A stretch of 64,000 bases of DNA. Origin: Legionella oakridgensis ATCC 33761 = DSM 21215 (GTDB lineage: Bacteria; Pseudomonadota; Gammaproteobacteria; Legionellales; Legionellaceae). Positions within the stretch are counted from its first letter, which is position 1. Every line of letters begins with the position of its first letter. The stretch spans positions 1,045,001 through 1,109,000 of the forward strand of contig NZ_CP004006.1 in the NCBI RefSeq assembly GCF_000512355.1, given 5' to 3'. The translations under genes and the position numbers were made by a program. This document shows, in pieces, positions 1 through 10,223 of this stretch. The notes below the pieces were generated by a model that saw only the letters and a list, made by a program, of their open reading frames with translations, ran no database searches and was not told the origin of the DNA.

Positions 1-7
1 AGGAGCT

Positions 8-757
8 ATGAAAATTCTGGTTGCAGTGAAGCGTGTTATCGATCCATACGTTAAAATACGGGTTAAGCCTGATCATAGTGGTGTTGAAACCCAAAACATC
101 AAAATGGCCATGAACCCTTTTGATGAGATTGCTGTGGAAGAAGCGCTGCGGCTACAAGAACAAAAGCTGGCATCAGAAGTGATTTTGGTGACGATTGGAA
201 GTGATGCCAGTCAAGAAACATTACGTCATGGTTTGGCTTTGGGCGCCGATCGCGCTCTTCTGGTGCGGACTAATGAATCATTCATTAGTTTGAATATTGC
301 CAAAATCTTACAAAAAATTGTTCTGGATGTGCAACCCGAATTAGTGTTGATGGGCAAGCAATCCATTGATGGCGATAATAATCAGACGCCGCAAATGCTT
401 GCTGCATTACTTGGATGGCCGCAAGCAACTTATGCCTCAAAATTATCCTGCAAGGCAGGTCACGTGGAAGTGGTCAGAGAAATTGACGGTGGTTTGGAAA
501 CTCTGCAATTGCAACTTCCCGCGGTGGTTAGCACGGATCTGAGATTGAATGAACCGCGCTATGCAAGCTTGCCTAATATCATGAAAGCCAAACGAAAACC
601 GTTGGAAATCATTGAGCTTGATGCATTAAATGTGGCGTTAAAAACGCATGTTCAGGTATTGAATGTGACGCCGCCAGTAGCAAGAAGCAGTGGTATTAAA
701 GTGAATTCTGTCAAGGAATTGGTGGATAAGTTAAAACATGAAGCCAAAGTGCTTTAA
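8..757 (+). CDS. etfB: Electron transfer flavoprotein beta subunit
   Basis: This 249-residue protein is the small subunit of the ETF heterodimer, a soluble FAD/AMP carrier that takes electrons from acyl-CoA dehydrogenases and passes them to ETF-ubiquinone oxidoreductase. It opens with the family N-terminus MKILVAVKRV. It contains the beta-subunit segment around residues 110-135 (LVLMGKQSIDGDNNQTPQML) that contributes to AMP binding. Its length is normal for the family. The ATG is preceded by an AGGAG ribosome site at bases 1-5. The alpha subunit follows 9 bases after the stop, so the two are certainly co-transcribed. Nothing upstream of the gene is visible in this window. Confidence 0.96.
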   Translation: MKILVAVKRVIDPYVKIRVKPDHSGVETQNIKMAMNPFDEIAVEEALRLQEQKLASEVILVTIGSDASQETLRHGLALGADRALLVRTNESFISLNIAKILQKIVLDVQPELVLMGKQSIDGDNNQTPQMLAALLGWPQATYASKLSCKAGHVEVVREIDGGLETLQLQLPAVVSTDLRLNEPRYASLPNIMKAKRKPLEIIELDALNVALKTHVQVLNVTPPVARSSGIKVNSVKELVDKLKHEAKVL

Positions 758-766
758 GGAGAAATT

Positions 767-1699
767 GTGAGTGCTTTAATTCTTGTTGAACATGACAATA
801 AAACGATTCATTCCTCTATTCGACATGTGTTAGCAGCAGCATTGCAATTCACCGAAAAACCTGTTTTGTTGGTGATTGGCCATCATTGCCAAGCCGTCGC
901 GGAACAAGCAGCAATACTTAAAGGGGTCAGTGAAGTTTGGCATGTTGATAATGCGTGTTATGAGCATCCATTGGCAGAAAATATAGCAACATTAATGGCT
1001 GAATTATCTTCATCGTTCACCTATTTGCTGTCCGCCTCTACAACGTTTGGGAAAAATATATTGCCGCGTGTTGCCGCGTTATTGGATGTTGTTCAGATTT
1101 CAGATGTGACTCGTATTGTCCATCCTGACACGTTTGAACACCCTATTTATGCGGGAAATGCTATAGAAACGGTCAAAGTACTGGATGAAAAAAAGGTGCT
1201 AACCATTCGGACAACGGCGTTTGATGCGGTGATGGAAGAACAAGCAGCTTGCGGAATTGAACGTATTGAAAAAGTGTATCAACCAATGAACTCAATGTTT
1301 GTTCGTCATGAGTTAAGTCAATCTTTTAGACCAGATTTGAGCGGTGCAAAAATAATTGTTTCCGGCGGGCGAGGTTTGCAAAGTGCGGAAAAATTCAAAT
1401 TAATTGAAGAATTAGCGGATGTATTAGGCGCGGCAGTAGGTGCTTCCAGAGCGGCAGTGGATGCAGGTTTTGTTTCCAACGATTATCAAGTTGGCCAAAC
1501 TGGTAAAGTGGTGGCTCCCATGCTTTATATTGCTGTTGGTATTTCTGGTGCGGTTCAGCACATGGCAGGAATGAAAGACTCCAAAGTCATCGTTGCTATT
1601 AATAAAGATGAAGATGCTCCTATTTTCCAAATTGCGGATTATGGATTAGTAGGAGATTTGTTTGAAGTGGTGCCTCAGTTGATTGAGCAATTGAAATGA
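767..1699 (+). CDS. etfA: Electron transfer flavoprotein alpha subunit
   Basis: This 310-residue protein is the FAD-binding large subunit of ETF, the partner of the preceding gene. The C-terminal half (about residues 195-300) carries the FAD-domain signatures: SGGRG, the GASRAAVDAGF segment, the QVGQTGKVV segment and a GISGAVQH segment. The start is GTG at 767, directly after an AAGGAGA ribosome site that overlaps the etfB stop. No ATG lies nearer. The length matches the family. Function is transfer of electrons from fatty-acid and amino-acid dehydrogenation to the quinone pool. Confidence 0.96.
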   Translation: MSALILVEHDNKTIHSSIRHVLAAALQFTEKPVLLVIGHHCQAVAEQAAILKGVSEVWHVDNACYEHPLAENIATLMAELSSSFTYLLSASTTFGKNILPRVAALLDVVQISDVTRIVHPDTFEHPIYAGNAIETVKVLDEKKVLTIRTTAFDAVMEEQAACGIERIEKVYQPMNSMFVRHELSQSFRPDLSGAKIIVSGGRGLQSAEKFKLIEELADVLGAAVGASRAAVDAGFVSNDYQVGQTGKVVAPMLYIAVGISGAVQHMAGMKDSKVIVAINKDEDAPIFQIADYGLVGDLFEVVPQLIEQLK

Positions 1700-1750
1700 T
1701 AAATTGTCTTTAACTTTCTTTTTTTAAAACAGAGGGATTTTTTAAGATTA

Positions 1751-1799
1751 GAGCCTTATATGAACTCGACCGTATTGTCAAAGTCCATATAAGGCCCTA
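1751..1799. repeat. Imperfect inverted repeat sharing a 20-bp block with 16382-16401
   Basis: Arms at about 1750-1766 and 1781-1799 (gagccttatatgaact and agtccatataaggccct) pair imperfectly. The right arm plus one base (1780-1799) is an exact reverse complement of 16382-16401. The sequence lies between etfA and ald. It could be a dispersed repeat or a stem used in transcript ending. There is no clear T-tract. Confidence 0.6.
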
Positions 1800-1963
1800 A
1801 ATAGAATATTCATAAAGGATTCCTTCTTGTCCTTTGAGGAAAGAGGTGTGTCATTAAGTAAATAATGTATATGAATGCCTTTTTAAAAAAGAGCATCCAA
1901 GGAAGAGTTCAATTCTAAATGTATTTAGGTCCTAATCATCTATGTAACTTATAGGAGTATGCA

Positions 1964-3082
1964 ATGTTAGTTGGCGTGCCAAAAGAAATTAAACCACAAG
2001 AAAACCGGGTTGGACTTGTTCCTGCTAGTGTTCGCGAAGTTATCCGGGTTGGCGGCCAGGTATTGGTTGAAAAAAATGCCGGCGTAGGCATTGGAATTAC
2101 CGATGAACAATACCGAATGGCTGGTGCGGAAATTATTGATACAGCGGATGAATTATTTGCCAAAGCAGATTTAATTGTCAAAGTAAAAGAACCGCAACCC
2201 GTTGAATGTCGACGTTTACGTGAAGGTCAGACATTATTTACTTATTTGCATTTAGCTCCGGATCCCCAGCAAACTCGTTTATTAAAAGAATCAGGGGTAA
2301 CTGCTATTGCTTATGAAACCGTGACTCAAAACGATGGTGGCCTACCGCTGTTGACACCAATGTCACAAGTGGCTGGGCGCATGTCTATTCAGGCAGGAGC
2401 ACATTGTCTGGAAATGGCTCAGGGCGGCAGCGGTATATTATTAGGGGGTGTTCCGGGTGTTTCACCGGCCAATGTTGTGGTGATTGGTGGTGGGGTAGTT
2501 GGAACAAATGCCGTTCGGATGGCTATGGGAATGGAAGCACATGTCACGGTAATTGATAAATCATTACAGCGTTTGCGTGAGCTTGATTTTCAGTTTGGTT
2601 CTAAATTAAACACAATTTATGCTACTGCTGAAGCGCTAGAACAATACATTACTTCAGCCGATTTGGTGATTGGTGCTGTCCTGGTACCAGGTGCTGCTGC
2701 TCCCAAACTGGTCACCCGTAAGATGTTGCAATCCATGCGGCCTGGCTCTGTGGTGGTGGACGTGGCCATCGACCAAGGTGGATGTTTTGAAACCAGCCGT
2801 CCAACCACTCATCACGAGCCCACTTATGTTGAAGAAGGTGTGGTTCACTACTGTGTAGCCAATATGCCAGGTGCTGTACCCAGAACTTCAACGTTTGCCT
2901 TGAATAATGCCACGTTGCCTTTCGTTTTAAGTTTGGTGACTAAAGGGGTAAAATTGGCTTTACTGAGTGACGGCCATTTGCTTAATGGTTTGAATGTTCA
3001 TAAAGGCATGGTTACCCATGAAGCGGTTGCTCGTGAACTGGGATATGACTATATGGCTGCAACGGATGCCTTGGCCAGTTAG
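1964..3082 (+). CDS. ald: Alanine dehydrogenase
   Basis: The enzyme interconverts L-alanine and pyruvate with NAD, producing ammonium, and probably supports use of alanine as carbon and energy source. The N-terminus [18 protein letters not shown] is the family signature. The expected substrate lysine and catalytic histidine are visible as K75 (VKVKEP) and H96 (YLHLAPD). The Rossmann NAD motif [13 protein letters not shown] lies near residues 170-183. The length of 372 is typical. The ATG has an ATAGGAG ribosome site. The gene appears monocistronic, with about 265 bases of untranslated space before it and paired hairpins after it. Confidence 0.95.
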   Translation: MLVGVPKEIKPQENRVGLVPASVREVIRVGGQVLVEKNAGVGIGITDEQYRMAGAEIIDTADELFAKADLIVKVKEPQPVECRRLREGQTLFTYLHLAPDPQQTRLLKESGVTAIAYETVTQNDGGLPLLTPMSQVAGRMSIQAGAHCLEMAQGGSGILLGGVPGVSPANVVVIGGGVVGTNAVRMAMGMEAHVTVIDKSLQRLRELDFQFGSKLNTIYATAEALEQYITSADLVIGAVLVPGAAAPKLVTRKMLQSMRPGSVVVDVAIDQGGCFETSRPTTHHEPTYVEEGVVHYCVANMPGAVPRTSTFALNNATLPFVLSLVTKGVKLALLSDGHLLNGLNVHKGMVTHEAVARELGYDYMAATDALAS

Positions 3083-3100
3083 AGCGTCGCAATAATATCG

Positions 3101-3189
3101 CCCATTGTAATCTGCTTACAATGGGTTGCAGTATTCATGAATATATCATCCGTACCCTGGTTCCTGGTTAACGCATGGCGGTAACCAGG
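3101..3189. terminator. Two hairpins between ald and mrcA
   Basis: A perfect 10-bp stem with a 5-base loop (cccattgtaa/ttacaatggg, 3101-3125) begins 18 bases after the ald stop. A second 8-bp stem (cctggtta/taaccagg, 3163-3189) follows. Neither has a convincing T-run. They separate two convergent genes, so a transcript-end role is plausible but not proven. The second stem resembles sequence near 22080, so it may be part of a dispersed repeat. Confidence 0.45.
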
Positions 3190-3201
3190 TAGGAAGGGCA
3201 G

Positions 3202-5569
3202 CTAAAACAAATGTTCTTCTTGGCTTTCTTCGCCTTGTGCATTTAGAGTACTGGTTGAATCCTCTTCTGCACTGGGGACGTCTTCTTTGCGAAAATATTC
3301 AATAATGGCATTGTCCTGATTGGCTTGGGCAAGCAATCCTGTAGAGGGATTAATGCGTACGGCAACCACATTATCAGGTTGTTTTAGCTCGAGTTCAGGT
3401 TTATTTTTAGGGCTGCTTTCATAAAATCAATCCATACAGGCAAAGCCAGGGCAGCGGCGTATTCATGCAAGGAATGTGGGGTGTCATATCCTACCCAGGT
3501 AGTAACCACAAGTTCGGGATAATAACCCGCAAACCAGGCATCGACTTGATCGTTCGTTGTTCCAGTTTTACCAGCCAAATCCTGGCGATTCAATATGGTT
3601 GCAGCACGCGCTGTACCTTGCTGAATGACACCTTTTAAGGCGCTATTCATTAAAAAGGCAATGTCTTCTGGTATAACACGTGGTGCCATTATATCCGGAT
3701 CGATGTTTTTATCGGCGCATGGCTCAGTGCAGGCAATTAATGGCTTGGCCTGCAACAGAATTTTACCTTCATTATCTGTGATATGGTCAATGAGAAATGG
3801 CTCTACCTTGAAGCCACCATTGGCAAATATGGCGTATGCAGCGGTAAGATCCATTGGGCTTACAGACAAACTGCCCAAAGCCAGAGATAAAGCATGCGGC
3901 AAATTTTCTCTATGAAAGCCAAAGTGAGTAATAAAATCAATTGCATAATCAATGCCAATGTCATCTAAAATACGAATGGATACCATATTGCGAGAACGAA
4001 CCAACCCTTCTTTTAGACGTGTTGGACCATTAAATTTGCGGTTATCATTATGAGGACGCCATAAGTTGGCTTGGCTGGGATCATCAATAACAATAGGTGC
4101 ATCATTGACTAATGTTGCCAACGTATACCCTTTATTCAGGGCTGCAGCGTAAATAAAAGGTTTGAAACTGGAGCCTGGCTGTCTGCCTGATTGAGTGGCA
4201 CGATTAAACTTACTTCTTTCAAAATTAAATCCACCCACCAGAGCCTGGATAGCACCGTTTTGCGGGTTTAAAGCAACCAATGCACTTTCAACTTGTGGAA
4301 TCTGGCTTAATTGCCACATGTCGTTATGATAACGGACGTAAACAATATCTCCTGCAGATACCACTTGTTTTGCTTGAGTCGGCGATTTTCCTACCCATCC
4401 TTTTTTAAGAGCGGGTCTTGCCCATGAAAGGCCTTGCCAAGGGATGGTAAAAGATTGCCCGCGCCGGGAGGTGGCCGTTGCCTCTTGTTCGCTAACCGTT
4501 AGAATAACAGCGGGTTCCAAATCATTGATGACCGGATATTGAGTAAGCAATGCATGCAGTTGATCAATGGAGGATGGATCAACCTCGCCAATATTGGCAA
4601 CAGGTCCTCGGTAACCGTGTCGCCGATCATAGGCTAGCAAATTTTCTTCAACAACCTGATTTGCAACGATTTGCAATGATCCTGTAATCGTCGTATAGAC
4701 TTTATAACCCTTTGTATAAGCATCTGGTCCAAAATGATCATACAATGATTGGCGAATCATTTCGGCGACATAAGGCGCATTGACTTCCACTTTAGAACCA
4801 TGGTATCTGGCCGTAATAGGCTGGTTAATGGCATCGTGGTATTGTTCTTCGGTAATGTATTTTTCTTCAAGCAATCGTTCTAAGACATGATCACGACGTT
4901 TTTTTGCCGCCAGAGGATTAATGATGGGGTTTTGGGTAGAAGGAGCTTGTGGCAAGCCGGCAATCATCGCTAATTGGGCAAGATTAAGCTCTTTTAAAGG
5001 CTTGCCATAGTACACTTGGGCTGCAGCGCCAACCCCATAAGCCCGATTGCCTAAGTAAATTTTATTCAGGTACAGTTCAAGAATTTTTTCCTTGCTTAAT
5101 TCCTTGTCAATTTTGATGGCAAGAAGAATTTCATTAAATTTTCGCAGGAAAGTTTTTTTGCGATTTAAGAAAAAATTGCGGGCGACCTGCATGGTAATAG
5201 TACTTCCGCCCTGGGATTTGGTTCCGGTTTTAATCATGCGTATGGCTGCACGTCCCAGTCCAAAAATATCAACACCCGGATGGTCAAAAAAGCGCTGATC
5301 TTCCGTAGCAAGTACCGCATGAACCAGTGTTTGGGGGATTTCGTCATAACTGAGAGGAATCCGTTTTTTCTCTCCATACTCCTGAATTAATAAACCATCT
5401 TGAGTATAAATTCGCAAAGGAACTTGCAATTGCACTGATTTTAAGGAGTCTACATTAGGTAGCTGGCTTTCCAGGTAAAGGTAAAGCAAGCTTATGCACA
5501 CTAGAAATAAAAAAGATAAGCTTAATAGCGCCCAAAGGCCTTTACGCCAAAAATACGCGGTTTTTTCAT
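3202..5569 (-). CDS. mrcA: Penicillin-binding protein 1A, bifunctional transglycosylase/transpeptidase (two frameshifts as read)
   Basis: This protein polymerises and cross-links peptidoglycan at the periplasmic face of the inner membrane. The uninterrupted core is 3384-5501. It has the glycosyltransferase signature EDQRFFDHPGVD, the QGGSTITMQ segment, the transpeptidase SSFK tetrad, SRN, and KTGTT near the C-terminus. Both ends are out of frame by one base. At the 5' end, ATG at 5567-5569 opens MKKTAYFWRK plus a membrane anchor only if the T6 run at 5561-5566 gains a base. At the 3' end, adding a base to T5 at 3404-3408 extends the protein through NKPELELKQPDN to a stop at 3202. The repaired length is about 789 residues, normal for the family. 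The break pattern suggests assembly error. Confidence 0.93.
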
Positions 5570-5726
5570 TTAGATTGTGATCACTTTAAAAATGTTCATT
5601 ATCCAGGAAAAAGTGCGCCATGGCTATCCCGCAGCCATCGCTTGATTTCCTGGCGTATAAAGAATTATTCAAAAAATGTCCACTTGCGTCAACTGTATTG
5701 TCTATTTTGTCCGCAATTATCTTTAT

Positions 5727-5865
5727 AACCTGTGTTCATAGTCTAACGATGGAGAGCTAAAGCCTCGATTTTCTGCGCTTCACTGCTCACAGACTACGAT
5801 GCATGCTGTGCTACAGTGTTCCAAAATCAAGGCGTTTAGCCTCAGCCTGGCAACACTTCAGGTTC
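5727..5865. repeat. MITE-like intergenic repeat, copy 1
   Basis: A block of about 139 bp starts with aacctg and ends with caggtt. It shares the internal tcgattttctgcg, ctgctcacag and tagcctcagcctgg words with copies at 10081-10223 and 40629-40691. It sits between the 313-residue gene and mrcA. The flanking stretch 5570-5726 shows nothing I can name. Confidence 0.7.
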
Positions 5866-5869
5866 TTAA

Positions 5870-6811
5870 TTATAAAGTGTGCTGGGAACGTCGATCGACT
5901 TCTCTTTCATCTGCGCCTTGACGTTGAGACGCTCTAATAATCCCTGGTACTGGAAAAGCCAGGGAGGCTAATCCTAATGGTGCAAATAGAGTCCCACCAT
6001 ATCCTCTTCGACTTAAAAGTGGATGGAGGTGGGCAACTCTTGGTAATCTGGCGGCTGCTTGGGTTCTTTCCACATCTTCGTCAGACGATAACTCTTCGGA
6101 AGGTGATCTTCGATCAGGGGAGGCAGCCGTTGTGGGTGTTTCCGGTGCCGATTTAGTTTCTAATTCACTATGCAGTCTCGCGTTTTCTTCGAGCAGTTTG
6201 GCGTTTTCTTCTTGACGCTGCTGCAGTTCAGTTTCTTGAGAGTGAATGATTTGTTTTAATGCGGCAATCTCGGCCGCCTGAACAAAGGCAGTTATTTTAA
6301 GAGTCACAAGCGCTTGATCGTCGGTATACAACACATCGACTGTGGGCAGCAGCAGCTCATTGATCACATTTCCTGCAACGCTCCAGCTGGTGATAGGCCA
6401 GACACCTTTGATCAATCCATAATGTTGCGATGGCGTTGAATTATAATTTAACGTCACTTGAGAACCTTGCCGTGTATTCAATAAAAGCAACACATCGATG
6501 TAAAATTGCGTTAATTGTTTTTTAAAGGCCTCTGCTTGCTCTTCTTTAAAAGGAATCTTGCCGTCCACAACCGGTTTAATGAGTTGAATGACGTGCAATA
6601 GATAATTGAGTAATGGGCGGCGGGTAGCATCTGATGCAGTCGATTCGGCAATCAGTGCTTCTAGCCTGGAATTAATATCTTCACAAGATGCTTGTAATAA
6701 ATCAGCGACCAGGCTTTCTTCTGGAATCTCGCGAGCGATGGCGGTCTTTCTGGCATGATAACGAACGATGGCAGTAACCAGGGATTTTAATAGATTTGGT
6801 AATGCGGACAT
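5870..6811 (-). CDS. Unrecognised coiled-coil protein, possible effector
   Basis: I do not recognise this 313-residue protein. Residues 1-170 look helical and soluble. About residues 185-228 form a Gln/Glu-rich coiled coil (ETELQQRQEENAKLLEENA). A Ser/Pro/Glu-rich low-complexity linker follows (SPDRRSPSEELSSDED). The tail contains one hydrophobic stretch (TLFAPLGLASLAFPVPG) and a charged end. The ATG at 6811 has a strong AAGGAG ribosome site. In most gammaproteobacteria mrcA and pilM are direct divergent neighbours, so this gene looks like a lineage-specific insertion between them. A secreted effector is an inference from composition only. Confidence 0.7.
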   Translation of the reverse strand: MSALPNLLKSLVTAIVRYHARKTAIAREIPEESLVADLLQASCEDINSRLEALIAESTASDATRRPLLNYLLHVIQLIKPVVDGKIPFKEEQAEAFKKQLTQFYIDVLLLLNTRQGSQVTLNYNSTPSQHYGLIKGVWPITSWSVAGNVINELLLPTVDVLYTDDQALVTLKITAFVQAAEIAALKQIIHSQETELQQRQEENAKLLEENARLHSELETKSAPETPTTAASPDRRSPSEELSSDEDVERTQAAARLPRVAHLHPLLSRRGYGGTLFAPLGLASLAFPVPGIIRASQRQGADEREVDRRSQHTL

Positions 6812-7115
6812 ATGGACTCCTTTTTATTCTGATATACGAGAAAAAATATTTTCGTATTTACTCACTATATTTTAATTAATATGGTAATAGCAAGGATAGT
6901 TTGAACAGTATCCAGTCAATATTGTTTCGTGATGTGAACTTATTAAAAAATTTCAATTTTTTTCAAGTTAAGATAAGATAAGCTGTATGGAAAAAATAGC
7001 CGGCTTCAGTTGTAGAAAGCCATAACATAGGCATTCACGTTTGGTCGTTTGGGAAAACGGTAGGATTTTCTAGGGCTTTTATGCTCAGTGAATCGCAGTA
7101 CAGGGAGAAAAGCAC
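6812..7115. other. AT-rich divergent intergenic region upstream of pilM
   Basis: About 300 bases separate the start of the unrecognised minus-strand gene from the GTG of pilM. The stretch is AT-rich and must carry promoters in both directions. I could not place a convincing -35/-10 pair. An AGGGAG ribosome site for pilM lies at 7102-7107. Confidence 0.5.
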
Positions 7116-8174
7116 GTGCTTAAATGGTTTAAATCCAGGCCGCGTAAGATGCTTGGCGTAGACATTAGCGCAACTTCTGTAAAAATTCTCGAAATTTCTA
7201 TCTCTGGCGAGCGACATTGCGTTGAAGGGTATGGTCGGGCCGTGTTGCCGGAAACTGCAATGGAAGGCAATATAATTAAAGATGTTGATGCGGTGGCTGA
7301 CTGCATTAGGAAAATATTGTCCAGCGAACACTTAACTTGTAAACAAGCCGCACTTGCTGTTCCAGATTCGGCGACTATTAGCAAAATCATTCAAATAAAC
7401 GATGGTTTGAAAGATGAGGAAATGGAAGAAATTGTAGTCATGGAAGCAGACAAGCTGATTCCCTATCCAATTGACGAAATCAATCTTGACTTTAATGTTT
7501 TAGGGTCTTCTAGTAAAAATACAGCTATGTTGGATGTCCTTCTTGTAGCATCCAGGGCGGAAAATGTAAGTAATCGTGTAGAAGCAATCACTCGAGCAGG
7601 GCTTGAAGCCAAAGTGGTGGATGTAGAATCCTATGCTGTTGAGCGCGCTGCCCAGCTGCTCATGTCAGATTTGCCGGCAGAAGGCGTAAACAAAATCATT
7701 GCGATCATTGATATTGGGGCTGTATATACTCATTTTTTTGCCTTGCATGGATTAAAAATTATCTTTACCCGTGAAGAAGAGTTTGGTGGTCGGCAGTTAC
7801 TAGAATCCATCATGCAACGCTATGGGATGAAAGCGGAAGAGGCAGCGGTTGCTCTGCAGCAAGGAACATTGCCAGAAGATTATGAAAAGGATGTTTTACA
7901 GCCATTTAGGGAGCTCGTTCTACTACGAGTAAAGCGCGGATTACAATTCTTTTTTTCTGCCAGCGACCATACTTATGTGGATCATATTTTACTGGCTGGT
8001 GGAGTGGCAAAACAATTAAATATTGCGCAATTATTACAGGAGCATATCAATATTCCAGCGAGTGTTGCCAACCCATTAAAACACATGGATTTTGCTAACG
8101 GAGTGAGTCGGGAGCGGGTGATGTCAGATTCTTCAAGATTATTGGTCGCTTGTGGGTTGGCATTACGAGCCTAG
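7116..8174 (+). CDS. pilM: Type IV pilus assembly protein PilM
   Basis: PilM is an actin-like cytoplasmic ATP-binding protein that links the PilNO inner-membrane complex to the pilus motor. The N-terminal phosphate-1 motif appears as MLGVDISATSVKILEIS (from about residue 12). The second nucleotide motif is IAIIDIGAVYTHFF near residue 190, and a LLAGGVAKQLN segment near the C-terminus completes the fold. The length of 352 is normal. The start is GTG at 7116, 8 bases after AGGGAG. It is the first gene of pilMNOPQ, but 139 bases separate it from pilN, more than is usual. Confidence 0.95.
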   Translation: MLKWFKSRPRKMLGVDISATSVKILEISISGERHCVEGYGRAVLPETAMEGNIIKDVDAVADCIRKILSSEHLTCKQAALAVPDSATISKIIQINDGLKDEEMEEIVVMEADKLIPYPIDEINLDFNVLGSSSKNTAMLDVLLVASRAENVSNRVEAITRAGLEAKVVDVESYAVERAAQLLMSDLPAEGVNKIIAIIDIGAVYTHFFALHGLKIIFTREEEFGGRQLLESIMQRYGMKAEEAAVALQQGTLPEDYEKDVLQPFRELVLLRVKRGLQFFFSASDHTYVDHILLAGGVAKQLNIAQLLQEHINIPASVANPLKHMDFANGVSRERVMSDSSRLLVACGLALRA

Positions 8175-8313
8175 GCAATCCTTTCATGCACGGTAAAAGA
8201 TTGAGTTACAAGCGTAAGAAATGTGAACAGATTGCAGAACACAATTTTTGTTGGCCATTTTAGTAGAATTCGAAATTACCTCTAAAGCAGAAACGAGGCT
8301 GAGGACAGACTGA

Positions 8314-8879
8314 ATGACAGAAATTAATTTACTGCCATGGCGTGAGTTAAAACGGGAACGCGAAAAAAACAATTTACGACTTATCTTTTTTTCGGACTAG
8401 GCAGTGCTGTGGTGGTGGTATTTTTAATTAATATGTATGCAAAGCAGTTGATTGAGAACCAATCTTCTCGCAATCAACAGTTGCAAAATGAAATTACGAC
8501 GTTAGAGAAACAGATTAAAGAAATTGAAGAAATTAAAAACGTGCGGCAGGCATTGATTGCCAGAATGGTTATTATCCAGAATTTACAAGCAACGCGCAGT
8601 CTTACTGTACGTCTCTTTGATGAATTAGTAAAAATAATGCCTGATGGCGTCTTTTTAACGTCTGTTGAGCGACAAGGAGATAAAATAATTCTATTAGGTT
8701 ATGCTGAGTCGAACAGTAATATTTCTCAGCTGATGCGCCAGATTGAGCATAATAAATGGATTAAAGAGCCAGACCTGACGGAAATTAAAAAACAAAGGAA
8801 TCTTCCTCACGTGTGGAAAATGAATTTAAACTCAGTTTTATTCTTAGTCCAAAATTTGATGGCCCAAAATTATGAATAA
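8314..8879 (+). CDS. pilN: Type IV pilus assembly protein PilN (frameshift as read)
   Basis: PilN is a bitopic inner-membrane protein that pairs with PilO in the alignment subcomplex of the pilus. ATG at 8314 opens MTEINLLPWRELKRERE, the canonical PilN N-terminus that binds PilM. The frame is lost at the A7 run 8363-8369. One extra A there continues into KKQFTTYLFFGLGSAVVVVFLINM, the membrane helix, and on through a coiled coil to a C-terminal ferredoxin-like domain ending at 8879. The repaired length is 188 residues, as expected. The last 8 bases overlap the start of pilO. The break is more likely a base-calling deletion than real loss. Confidence 0.93.
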
Positions 8880-9471
8880 TTTCAGTTTGAATGAACTGAC
8901 GTTGGAGAATGTAGGGCAATGGCCAAAGAGCGTCAAAATAGGAGTCATTGCTTTTTTATCCATTCTAGTCGTTGGGATGGGGTATTGGCTTATTATTAAG
9001 AGTAATTTTGAACAATATGAGCAATTAAAAGAGAAAGAAGTCTCCTTGAAACAGGAATTTGAACTAAAACAGCATCAAGCTTCTAACCTGCAGGCTTATC
9101 GTAATCAAATGCAAATCATGCAGGAACGTTTTGGTAATATGCTCAAGCAGTTACCGACCCAAAACGAGATGCCTGGTTTATTGGAAGACATTTCTAAAAC
9201 TGGAATTGCAAGTGGTTTGACGTTTGAATTATTTGCTCCCCAGCCAGAAGTGCAGCATGATTTTTACATTGAGTTGCCTATTAAAATCACAGTCGTAGGG
9301 AATTATCATCAATTGGCTGTTTTTTTAAGTCGGGTCGCCGCTATGAGCCGAATTGTAACTTTACACGATTTTATGATTGAAGGTGCCGCTACTGATAAGC
9401 AAAAAAGTGGCACAGGGGATCAATTAATCATGAAAATGACTGCCAAAATTTACCGGTATCGTACATTATGA
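8872..9471 (+). CDS. pilO: Type IV pilus assembly protein PilO
   Basis: This 199-residue bitopic membrane protein is the partner of PilN. There is a membrane helix at about residues 24-44 (IGVIAFLSILVVGMGYWLII), then a coiled coil to about residue 95, then the periplasmic domain. The motif LKQLPTQNEMPGLLEDIS is typical of PilO. The ATG overlaps the pilN stop and the stop overlaps the pilP start, so translation of the three is probably coupled. Confidence 0.95.
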   Translation: MNNFSLNELTLENVGQWPKSVKIGVIAFLSILVVGMGYWLIIKSNFEQYEQLKEKEVSLKQEFELKQHQASNLQAYRNQMQIMQERFGNMLKQLPTQNEMPGLLEDISKTGIASGLTFELFAPQPEVQHDFYIELPIKITVVGNYHQLAVFLSRVAAMSRIVTLHDFMIEGAATDKQKSGTGDQLIMKMTAKIYRYRTL

Positions 9472-10076
9472 TACGAGTTAGGCTGCAAAGGTTTCATGAA
9501 AATACAAGGATATTAGGTATGTTTGCTCATTGGTTAGAATATTCGCGCAAACTCGCCATACCCTTGGGAAAATCTTTAAGCAAAAATTTAATGATAGGAT
9601 TACTATCGATGACTCTTTGCGCTTGTGGGTCGGATGAAGACGAACTTCAACGTTATATCTATGCAGTGAAAACCAGGCCTGCAAAACCTGTTGAACCCAT
9701 TCCTGAGTTTGAAGTACCGCCCAAATTCACATACCCTGAAGCAGAAAAGCGGCGTAGTCCATTTAAACCAATTGTGGCTGAACAGCAAGAAAATGATACC
9801 TTAGCGCCCAATATTCATCGCCCTAAACAACCGTTAGAAGCGTTTCCCTTGGATGCGCTAAAATTTGTCGGAATTTTAAAAGAAGGGCCAATTGTTTGGG
9901 GATTGATCAGTCAACCAGGAGGCTTGGTTTCGCGGATAAAGCCAGGTGATTATATGGGTAAGAATTATGGACAAGTGATTCGTATTTCTGAAGATGCTAT
10001 TCAAATAGAAGAAACGATTAAAGTAGGGGAAAAATGGGAGAAAAAAATGATTACATTAAAACTGAATACACCTTAA
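9468..10076 (+). CDS. pilP: Type IV pilus assembly lipoprotein PilP
   Basis: PilP is an inner-membrane lipoprotein that connects PilNO to the PilQ secretin. A lipobox-type sequence LLSMTLCACGSDEDE near residues 45-60 marks the acylated cysteine. About 40 residues lie ahead of it, so the natural start may be one of the later methionines (9520 or 9591) rather than the ATG at 9468 that overlaps pilO. The rest contains the proline-rich linker (KPVEPIPEFEVPPKF) and the PilP beta domain with RRSPFKP, PLEAFPLDALKFVGIL and VSRIKPGDYMG. The C-terminus is complete. Confidence 0.93.
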   Translation: MIRVRLQRFHENTRILGMFAHWLEYSRKLAIPLGKSLSKNLMIGLLSMTLCACGSDEDELQRYIYAVKTRPAKPVEPIPEFEVPPKFTYPEAEKRRSPFKPIVAEQQENDTLAPNIHRPKQPLEAFPLDALKFVGILKEGPIVWGLISQPGGLVSRIKPGDYMGKNYGQVIRISEDAIQIEETIKVGEKWEKKMITLKLNTP

Positions 10077-10080
10077 TGTT

Positions 10081-10223
10081 AGAACCTGTCTTTACAGTCT
10101 ACTATGGTGGTTGAAATGCGTCGATTTTCTGCGGTCTGTTGCTCACATACTTCTATGTATGCTGCGCTACGGTCCTCTAAAACCAGCAATTTCATCTTAG
10201 CCTAGCGACTGTAAAGACAGGTC
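10081..10223. repeat. MITE-like repeat, copy 2, inside the pil cluster
   Basis: A 143-bp element with perfect 15-bp terminal inverted repeats (cctgtctttacagtc at 10085-10099 and its complement at 10207-10221). Internal words match the copy at 5727-5865. It lies between pilP and pilQ, which are normally nearly contiguous, and it may interrupt or modulate read-through into pilQ. Confidence 0.75.

Noticed and set aside
1424-1630. Open frame on the minus strand inside etfA, and many similar antisense frames throughout
   Set aside because: They are shadows of real genes: no ribosome sites, no family resemblance, and in frames fixed by the codon pattern of the true gene.
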